From Paenibacillaceae bacterium (GTDB lineage Bacteria; Bacillota; Bacilli; Paenibacillales; NBRC-103111): DNA of 5,841 nt. The stretch is from positions 1-5,841 of the forward strand of contig JAJFMO010000492.1 of assembly GCA_020697475.1 (NCBI GenBank). Reading direction: 5' to 3'. The notes under the pieces were generated by a model. The model ran no database searches. It was not told the origin of the DNA and saw nothing but the letters and a program-made list of their open reading frames with translations. This document shows positions 1 through 4,334 of the stretch, piece after piece. The translations under genes and the position numbers were made by a program. Every line of letters begins with the position of its first letter. The first letter of the stretch is position 1.

Positions 1-208
1 CGCTGATCAGTCCCGTTCGAACTGCAAAGTCGATTTCCCTCGACAACCCGTACATCTGCGTATCTAATACTTCCTCGTATAACGGGCACTTGCGGGTCGT
101 TATATTCTCCATCTGAACCCCGATCAGCTTCTCGATTTTATCTGCATCTTCATAGAGAAGATTGAGCGCTTTCTGATGCAAGTCCAGAATGATCTCCGAT
201 GACGACAA
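1..208 (-). CDS. ylaN: YlaN family protein (DUF1507), 5' part only
   Basis: This is the N-terminal 69 residues of a YlaN-family protein, cut by the window edge; family members are about 90 residues long, so roughly 20 are missing. The segments KCPLYEEVLDTQMYGLSRE (residues 40-58) and EIDFAVRTGL (58-67) closely match Bacillus YlaN as I remember it. The start is a TTG at 208, chosen because AGGAGG (complement of 218-223) lies nine bases upstream and no ATG start is nearby. From knowledge of the family, YlaN is a small cytosolic protein that is essential under some conditions in Bacillus subtilis, and recent work there and in Staphylococcus aureus links it to iron homeostasis and the Fur repressor. 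Nothing in this window tests that role. It lies downstream of the HPr-like gene but beyond a probable terminator, so it is likely transcribed separately. Confidence 0.93.
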   Translation of the reverse strand, partial: MSSSEIILDLHQKALNLLYEDADKIEKLIGVQMENITTRKCPLYEEVLDTQMYGLSREIDFAVRTGLIS

Positions 209-253
209 GGCGACTCCCCTCCTGCCTAACAATCTATACTAAGCTTATTGTCT

Positions 254-282
254 ATATTAGACGAAATGAACCGAACAAACAA
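254..282 (-). promoter_or_regulatory. possible sigma-A promoter for ylaN
   Basis: On the minus strand, TTGTTT (complement of 277-282) and TAATAT (complement of 254-259) are separated by 17 bases, giving 3/6 and 4/6 matches to the vegetative consensus. Transcription would begin near 247, about 40 bases before the TTG start. The -10 element sits inside a perfect 5-3-5 palindrome, GTCTA-N3-TAGAC, at 250-262. That could be an operator or chance in AT-rich DNA. The hexamers are weak, so this is tentative. Confidence 0.35.
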
Positions 283-303
283 GGTTTACCCATAATTCGT
301 AAC

Positions 304-351
304 CCCACTAAGTGAAGCTTAGCTTCGAAGCTGAATCAGGTACTTGCTGGG
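304..351. repeat. nested inverted repeat, REP-like intergenic element
   Basis: This 48-base segment between the HPr-like gene and ylaN is unusually rich in symmetry. The outer arms CCCACTAAGT (304-313) and ACTTGCTGGG (342-351) pair at 8 of 10 positions. Inside are the perfect 12-base palindrome AGCTTCGAAGCT (321-332), the overlapping hairpin GAAGCT-T-AGCTTC (314-326) and CTAAG-N5-CTTAG (308-322). No ORF or U-tract accompanies it, so it is not a simple intrinsic terminator. The compact imperfect-stem design resembles small dispersed repeats of the REP or MITE-remnant type, but only one copy is in the window, so dispersal is an inference. Confidence 0.4.
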
Positions 352-368
352 ACCCCGGAACTTATATT

Positions 369-400
369 AAAAAAGCATCCCGCCTGATCGACAAGATGCT
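369..400 (-). terminator. probable intrinsic terminator of the HPr-like gene
   Basis: On the minus strand, starting 15 bases after the HPr-like stop codon, AGCATC (complement of 395-400) and GATGCT (complement of 374-379) form a 6-bp stem with a 15-base loop, followed at once by a run of Ts (complement of 369-373). The loop is long and the stem short, so efficiency may be modest. A competing perfect hairpin, AAGATG-GAG-CATCTT (393-407), shares the upstream arm. Confidence 0.6.
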
Positions 401-415
401 CCATCTTTTACCTGC

Positions 416-664
416 TTATTCTTCAACAAAATTGTAGTCCATCTCGTATTTCTTGAACACTTCGGTCAAGGCCGTCTTCGCTTCATCTGCATCCGGACCG
501 TGAACGTGCAAGGAGTAGCGCCCGGAATGAATAAGTGTCGTATATAGACCGAGAATGCTCTTGGCATCAATATACTTATTATCGTACTGCAATACGATCG
601 ATGCCCTGAATTGGTTCGCTACCTGAGAAATTTCAATAATTGCCGCATTATTGTTTCGCTGCAT
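416..664 (-). CDS. HPr/Crh-like small protein lacking the catalytic histidine
   Basis: This 82-residue protein resembles phosphocarrier HPr of the sugar phosphotransferase system. The best match is the segment around DAKSILGL (residues 33-40), which corresponds to the HPr sequence around regulatory Ser46 (KSIMGV), placing that serine at S36. The preceding stretch ANQFRASIVLQYDNKYI and the C-terminal GPDADEAKTALTEVF fit HPr strands and the last helix. Aligned without gaps, catalytic His15 falls on N5, and the usual GIHARPA motif is replaced by RNNNAA. Most of the first beta strand is also missing. It therefore probably cannot carry phosphate from enzyme I; it could act like Crh, which also lacks His15 and works through its serine with CcpA. 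The ATG has GGAGGG five bases upstream. The reading frame stays open for about 17 codons further up but contains no HPr-like motif, so the short N-terminus seems real. Confidence 0.75.
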   Translation of the reverse strand: MQRNNNAAIIEISQVANQFRASIVLQYDNKYIDAKSILGLYTTLIHSGRYSLHVHGPDADEAKTALTEVFKKYEMDYNFVEE

Positions 665-711
665 GCGATCCCTCCATGGAATGAAATCCCGATAATTTGT
701 TATCTACCACA

Positions 712-741
712 ATGATACATTGAAACGTTCCCCCCGCGCAA
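712..741 (-). promoter_or_regulatory. possible promoter for the HPr-like gene
   Basis: On the minus strand, TTGCGC (complement of 736-741) and TATCAT (complement of 712-717, 5/6 match to TATAAT) are 18 bases apart, about 48 bases before the ATG. The -35 matches at only three positions. The -10 is embedded in the palindrome CAATG-N3-CATTG (710-722), the same 5-3-5 geometry as seen ahead of ylaN but with a different sequence. Tentative. Confidence 0.3.
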
Positions 742-749
742 CAGCAAGT

Positions 750-764
750 TCGCCATTTGGGCGA
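750..764. other. short hairpin just after the membrane-protein stop
   Basis: TCGCC (750-754) and GGCGA (760-764) form a perfect 5-bp stem with a 5-base loop immediately downstream of the stop codon of the TVP38-family gene. On the minus strand, which is the coding sense, no T-run follows. It is therefore at best a weak pause or mRNA-end-protecting hairpin and not a convincing intrinsic terminator. Read-through into the HPr-like gene remains possible. Confidence 0.35.
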
Positions 765-765
765 T

Positions 766-1455
766 TTAATTTTCCTTTTTCCCCAAAAGTTTATGTTTGA
801 ATTTGTTCCCTAGATAGAACAACAAGCAGAAGATAGCCAGTAAAATAAGCAGGCGGGTATGATTCTTGCGAAAATGCAGCAAATCGTAGCCGATGAACGA
901 TTCGAGAAATACGATCGGCAATTTGCCGATACACGTCGCAAGCAGGAACGGAATGAATTTGATCCGGGTGATACCCGCGCCATGGTTGATCGCTGACGAC
1001 GGAATGACTGGGATGAGCCGTCCGATCAATACATAAAGGAAGCCTTGGCGTTCCAATTGCTGGTTAAAACTGACGACTTGCGGGAATCGGCTGATGCGGC
1101 GGGCGATCCAATCATGCGCGAAATATTTGGCGAAGATAAAGGCGAGAGACGCTCCGACGAGCGACATTGAGTAGTTGATGAGAAAACCGTTCCAAAGCCC
1201 GAATACAATAACGTTCGCCCCGGCAATCAGGACGAACGGCACGACAGGTACAACCGTCTGGAGCAGGACGGCCAGCATTCCGATGAGGAAGGCGTATCCG
1301 CCGAGTGAACGCATATAGTTGGCCAGCTGGATGACGTTCGTATGGGTCAGCTTGATGCCGGCACGGGTGAAAAACAAAAAATAAACCAGGTAGGCGGCAA
1401 CGGCAACGATTCCTGCGTAGATAGCCCACTTGACTGGTCTTTTGAAAATATTCAA
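766..1455 (-). CDS. TVP38/TMEM64 family (VTT domain) membrane protein
   Basis: This is a 229-residue polytopic membrane protein. Hydrophobic segments lie near residues 11-29, 53-75, 78-110, 138-155, 166-190 and 201-216, and the tail is basic (KFKHKLLGKKEN). The family signature is GRLIPVIP (145-152), then NHGAGITRIKF (157-167) and IGKLP (176-180). This is the re-entrant-loop region of VTT/SNARE-associated DedA-superfamily proteins. The superfamily includes lipid scramblase-type and undecaprenyl-phosphate or phospholipid translocation proteins, but the substrate of this clade cannot be read from sequence. The start is a TTG at 1455 with GGGAGG (complement of 1463-1468) seven bases upstream. 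The gene begins 31 bases after the stop of the diguanylate cyclase, on the same strand and with no terminator between, so the two are probably co-transcribed. Confidence 0.9.
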   Translation of the reverse strand: MNIFKRPVKWAIYAGIVAVAAYLVYFLFFTRAGIKLTHTNVIQLANYMRSLGGYAFLIGMLAVLLQTVVPVVPFVLIAGANVIVFGLWNGFLINYSMSLVGASLAFIFAKYFAHDWIARRISRFPQVVSFNQQLERQGFLYVLIGRLIPVIPSSAINHGAGITRIKFIPFLLATCIGKLPIVFLESFIGYDLLHFRKNHTRLLILLAIFCLLFYLGNKFKHKLLGKKEN

Positions 1456-1486
1456 CGCTCAACCTCCCTTAAACCAAAGCAAACCG

Positions 1487-3385
1487 TTACAGCATTTTTA
1501 CTTGATTTTTGCCACCCCGCTTCGCTTCGTACAAAGCCATGTCCGCCCTGTAAGACAACGTCTCCACGCTGATCTTCTCGTCCTCCCAGTTCCATTCGGA
1601 AATTCCGCATGAGACTGTAACTTGCGGGGAAGTTTCCTGATGTACCCTGGCGCGGATCCTTTCGGCTACTCGGGCTGCTTGCTCCCCTCTGGCGAAAGGC
1701 AAATAAACGGCCAGTTCTTCCCCGCCCCACCGCGCCGCAACGTCGCGCCCGCGAATGCTGGTCAGAATGATCCGGCATACTTGAACCAATATTTCATCCC
1801 CGACCTGGTGTCCATGGGTGTCGTTGATTTTCTTGAAATTATCGATATCCAGCACGATCAGCGATCCGCATTCATCGGTTTGCTGCTGCCGGGTTACTTG
1901 CTCGTTCAAATAGTGGCGGGTGTACAACTCGGTCAAGCGGTCTGTGATGACCATCCGGTGCACTTCTTCATGAAGCGAAGCGTTCGTCATCGCCATTCCG
2001 ATATGTGCCGAAAGCGACTGCAGGAGCCGGTAGTTGCTGTAGGTGAAATGATTGGGCTCGCGGTGCGCCACCATGACCACTCCGATCACTTTGCCGTTCA
2101 CCACGATCGGGGTGGCGATCAGCGAACGGGACTGGCTGGCATCCATCAGCTTCGATTGGGCGGGTGTATTTTTCAAATAATCGGATATGTATACCGGTTC
2201 CCGCGTGGAGAAAATGTATCCGGATATTCCACTCTCCAGAGAGAAGTTCTCCTCTTCATTGCCCGGGATATTGCTCGATCTGACTATCATTTCTCGTTTC
2301 TTATAATTCAATTCCAAAATCGTACAGAAGTGGGCGTTAAAAATTTGCAGCAATTCATGCGAAGCATATTCGTATATGACGTTGGAATTTAAGCTTTGGC
2401 TGAGCCGGCTTGTAATTTCGTTGACGATGCGCAATTCGCTGATGAGGAAGTTCGATTGCTCATACAACTTGGCTTTCTCGAAGGCCATCCCTGCGGTTTC
2501 CGCAGCGAAGCGGATAAACTCGATTTGCGGCTCGTCCAGTCTCTTGTTGCGCGATACGATTTGTAAAACCCCATAAATACCTTGCTTGCCCGTTAGCGGC
2601 ACGGCAATCAAGCTTCCGTCCGCCCCGTTACGCAACACCGTGCTTCCGTCCATGAACGCCCGAATATGCGGACTGTCACTCCGCTCATTGATCTTGAGCG
2701 ATTTGACATTCGTTACAGGATTATAGTGATCCTGGGAAAAATACAATTCGATTTCTTCATCCGGGTAAAGCGAATTCATTGTATTCATAAATTCGGTAAG
2801 AATCATATCGGTATCGCTGAGATACAGCAGCTTCATCATCTTCAGACTGCGGCTCAACTCTTCTTCAGTCGCTTTCTTACTCTCCGCAAGCACATGCATC
2901 TGTCCGCCGGAATGCTTGCCGAATGTCAGCAATTCGACTTCCGCTCCGAAGGCAGCCGCCATTGCTTGTACAGCCGTCGCCATCACCGGGGCTTCGACTG
3001 ACTCGCTCGAGGCAATACAGAGCCATGCGACTTGCTTTTCCGAGGCTACCACAGAGGTGATCGCGATGTTCAACCGCAGCTCTTCTATAGTAAATACTTG
3101 CAGATTTCCGCCGGCGAGCGTCCGTCTGACTAAGCCCGCATCAAGTACGCGACGAAGCAGTAAATCGTCAGGATGTGCGGGGATGACCGGCGCCGAGCCG
3201 CCAGAGCTGATTGCGAACGAGCCTGCCGGCTGTCCGTCCAGGCCGGAAGCGATCACCAGGGCGTCCCATGAGAATACGTCTGACATTATCCGTGTTCGAA
3301 AGCGTTGAAAGCTATCGGACAGGTCTCCTGGTTCGGGATAAGAGTCCGCTCCGAACTCAGTATCAATAGATAAACTATTGTTCAT
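1487..3385 (-). CDS. GAF-GAF-GGDEF diguanylate cyclase, with a third divergent N-terminal sensory region
   Basis: This 632-residue protein has no membrane segment and is probably cytosolic. Residues about 30-153 look like a divergent GAF-type region, about 185-307 a GAF domain, and about 335-470 a clearer GAF domain (IATPIVVNGKVIGVVMVAH at 423-441). Helical linkers lie near 163-185 and 303-335. The catalytic GGDEF domain spans about 475-632, with TDRLTELYTRHYL (481-493), metal-binding DIDNFKKIND (513-522), the active-site signature GGEEL (554-558) and the closing ADMALYEAKRGGKN (614-627). An inhibitory site RxxD is present as RGRD (545-548), five residues before the signature, as expected for product feedback. 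The family makes cyclic di-GMP from two GTP. The one deviation is leucine in place of the last phenylalanine of GG(D/E)EF, which is likely tolerated because both acidic residues remain. The ATG at 3385 has AAGGAG six bases upstream. The ligand of the GAF domains is unknown. Confidence 0.93.
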   Translation of the reverse strand: MNNSLSIDTEFGADSYPEPGDLSDSFQRFRTRIMSDVFSWDALVIASGLDGQPAGSFAISSGGSAPVIPAHPDDLLLRRVLDAGLVRRTLAGGNLQVFTIEELRLNIAITSVVASEKQVAWLCIASSESVEAPVMATAVQAMAAAFGAEVELLTFGKHSGGQMHVLAESKKATEEELSRSLKMMKLLYLSDTDMILTEFMNTMNSLYPDEEIELYFSQDHYNPVTNVKSLKINERSDSPHIRAFMDGSTVLRNGADGSLIAVPLTGKQGIYGVLQIVSRNKRLDEPQIEFIRFAAETAGMAFEKAKLYEQSNFLISELRIVNEITSRLSQSLNSNVIYEYASHELLQIFNAHFCTILELNYKKREMIVRSSNIPGNEEENFSLESGISGYIFSTREPVYISDYLKNTPAQSKLMDASQSRSLIATPIVVNGKVIGVVMVAHREPNHFTYSNYRLLQSLSAHIGMAMTNASLHEEVHRMVITDRLTELYTRHYLNEQVTRQQQTDECGSLIVLDIDNFKKINDTHGHQVGDEILVQVCRIILTSIRGRDVAARWGGEELAVYLPFARGEQAARVAERIRARVHQETSPQVTVSCGISEWNWEDEKISVETLSYRADMALYEAKRGGKNQVKML

Positions 3386-3463
3386 AGGAAACTCCTTATC
3401 GTGTTCCTTCGCTAAATATCATACTATAGAACATCGTACTATTGCACTACTTATTTCACGAAC

Positions 3464-3493
3464 TTGACAGCAGGATTGAAAATATTTTAGAAT
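3464..3493 (+). promoter_or_regulatory. sigma-A promoter of rpsD
   Basis: A perfect -35 TTGACA (3464-3469) is followed after 18 bases by TAGAAT (3488-3493), a 5/6 match to TATAAT. Transcription would begin near 3500, leaving a leader of about 170 bases ahead of the rpsD ATG. A strong promoter and long leader are what is expected for a monocistronic ribosomal protein gene. It lies in the divergent region shared with the diguanylate cyclase gene. Confidence 0.8.
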
Positions 3494-3531
3494 CATGTAT
3501 TTGATGGAAATGGTTTACGTCGCCCTCACTC

Positions 3532-3662
3532 GTTTTGTTGTCGGCAAGACAGCGGCTGAGTAGCTTGCCGGGAAGGAATGTGCGCTATCCGCACCCCTTA
3601 ACCTAACAAAACAGGCGTATAAAGCAAATTCATCCTCAAACCCAATATGAAAAGTGAAGGGG
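3532..3662 (+). promoter_or_regulatory. structured rpsD leader, probable S4 autoregulatory RNA
   Basis: The leader folds on paper into a three-way junction. The closing stem is GTTTTGTT (3532-3539) with AACAAAAC (3605-3612), 8 bp perfect. The first arm is CGGCAAG (3542-3548) with CTTGCCG (3564-3570), 7 bp perfect. The second arm is GTGCG (3580-3584) with CGCAC (3590-3594), extended below by AAGG (3573-3576) with CCTT (3596-3599). CCCCTT (3594-3599) is also perfectly complementary to the rpsD Shine-Dalgarno AAGGGG (3657-3662), suggesting a long-range pairing or pseudoknot that would block translation. B. subtilis rpsD is known to be autogenously regulated by S4 through its leader. Equivalence here is an inference from position and structure. 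Confidence 0.7.
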
Positions 3663-3672
3663 AAACTTATAC

Positions 3673-4272
3673 ATGTCTCGTTACACTGGACCCAAATTCA
3701 AATTAAGCCGTCGGCTCGGCATTTCGCTTAGCGGCTCCGGCAAAGAACTGAAGCGCCCGTTCCCCCCTGGGCAACATGGCCCCGGCCAACGCAAGAAGCT
3801 GAGCGGTTACGGCGTGCAGCTTCAAGAGAAGCAGAAGCTTCGCCACATGTACGGATTAAACGAGAAGCAATTCCGCAACTTGTTCACGAAAGCATCGCAT
3901 ATGCAAGGCATCTCCGGCGAGAACTTCATGATTATGCTGGAGAGCCGGCTTGACAATCTCGTATACCGGCTGGGACTCGCGAACACCCGCGCCGGCGCGC
4001 GCCAGCTCGTCTCCCACGGTCATGTGACCGTGAACGGCAAGAAAGTAAACATCGCTTCCTATACGGTGTCCCCGGGTGAAGTGATCGGTCTGCGGGAAAG
4101 AAGCCGCAACCAATCGTCGGTGAAGGAAGCGTTGGCGAACCGCAACTTCCTGCCGAACTACCTCGAGTTTCACGATCAAGCGATGGAAGGCAAATATGTG
4201 CGTCTGCCGGAGCGTTCGGAGCTTCCTCAAGAAATCGATGAGAAGCAGATCGTCGAGTTTTACAGCCGTTAA
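3673..4272 (+). CDS. rpsD: 30S ribosomal protein S4
   Basis: This 199-residue protein is full length for bacterial S4. The N-terminal domain begins SRYTGPKFKLSRRLG (residues 2-16) and includes the conserved PFPPGQHGPGQRK (29-41). The S4 RNA-binding fold covers about 90-150, with SRLDNLVYRLG (91-101) and HGHVTVNGKKV (115-125), and the C-terminus ends IVEFYSR. There are no cysteines, so this is the zinc-free form usual in Bacillus. S4 binds 16S rRNA early in assembly of the small subunit, contributes to decoding accuracy, and in many bacteria represses its own mRNA. The ATG is preceded by AAGGGG with a ten-base gap, slightly long but unambiguous. The gene stands alone under its own promoter and terminator, away from the main ribosomal protein clusters, as in other Bacillales. 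Confidence 0.99.
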   Translation: MSRYTGPKFKLSRRLGISLSGSGKELKRPFPPGQHGPGQRKKLSGYGVQLQEKQKLRHMYGLNEKQFRNLFTKASHMQGISGENFMIMLESRLDNLVYRLGLANTRAGARQLVSHGHVTVNGKKVNIASYTVSPGEVIGLRERSRNQSSVKEALANRNFLPNYLEFHDQAMEGKYVRLPERSELPQEIDEKQIVEFYSR

Positions 4273-4287
4273 TTCGTCTTCTAAAAA
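4259..4287 (+). promoter_or_regulatory. possible promoter for the penicillin-binding protein, overlapping the rpsD terminator
   Basis: TTTACA (4259-4264, 5/6 match to TTGACA) lies in the last codons of rpsD. It is followed after 17 bases by TAAAAA (4282-4287, 4/6 match to TATAAT) in the A-tract at the foot of the rpsD terminator. A start near 4294 would fall within the hairpin, so the new RNA would lack most of the upstream arm and escape termination. Only 19 bases separate the terminator from the next ATG, leaving no room for a promoter there. The -10 is weak and in an A-run, so this is tentative. Confidence 0.4.
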
Positions 4288-4315
4288 AACCAAGGATGTT
4301 ATCCTTGGTTTTTTT
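4283..4315 (+). terminator. strong intrinsic terminator of rpsD
   Basis: AACCAAGGAT (4288-4297) and ATCCTTGGTT (4301-4310) form a perfect 10-bp stem with a GTT loop, followed by five more Ts (4311-4315). The As at 4283-4287 can pair with these Ts, so the whole element is symmetric and could also work on the opposite strand. It begins ten bases after the rpsD stop codon. Confidence 0.95.
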
Positions 4316-4334
4316 CACACACCGGGAGGAATCC

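Noticed and set aside
304..351. The nested inverted repeat as an intrinsic terminator or a riboswitch
   Set aside because: There is no T-run after the structure on either strand and no match to a riboswitch core that I recognise.
416..664. Reading the HPr-like gene from a longer N-terminus to recover the missing histidine
   Set aside because: The frame is open for about 17 codons upstream but has no ATG there and encodes nothing like the GIHARPA motif; the ATG at 664 has a well-placed ribosome binding site.
1342..1612. Two small plus-strand open frames over the junction of the cyclase and membrane protein genes
   Set aside because: They cross two well-supported minus-strand genes and their ribosome binding site, with no sign of coding character of their own.
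1622..2392. 256-codon open frame on the plus strand
   Set aside because: It lies wholly antisense to the well-supported diguanylate cyclase, its translation resembles no family I recognise, and it lacks a clear ribosome binding site; it is a shadow of the real gene.
3405..3460. Candidate minus-strand promoter for the cyclase gene (TATAGT or TATGAT as -10)
   Set aside because: Both hexamers match the -10 consensus at 5/6, but no acceptable -35 lies at 16-18 bases from either, so a promoter cannot be placed with confidence although one must exist in this region.
3856..4293. 145-codon open frame on the minus strand, and the overlapping 3932-4456 frame
   Set aside because: Both are antisense to rpsD, and the second also runs through the terminator; rpsD is certain and highly constrained.
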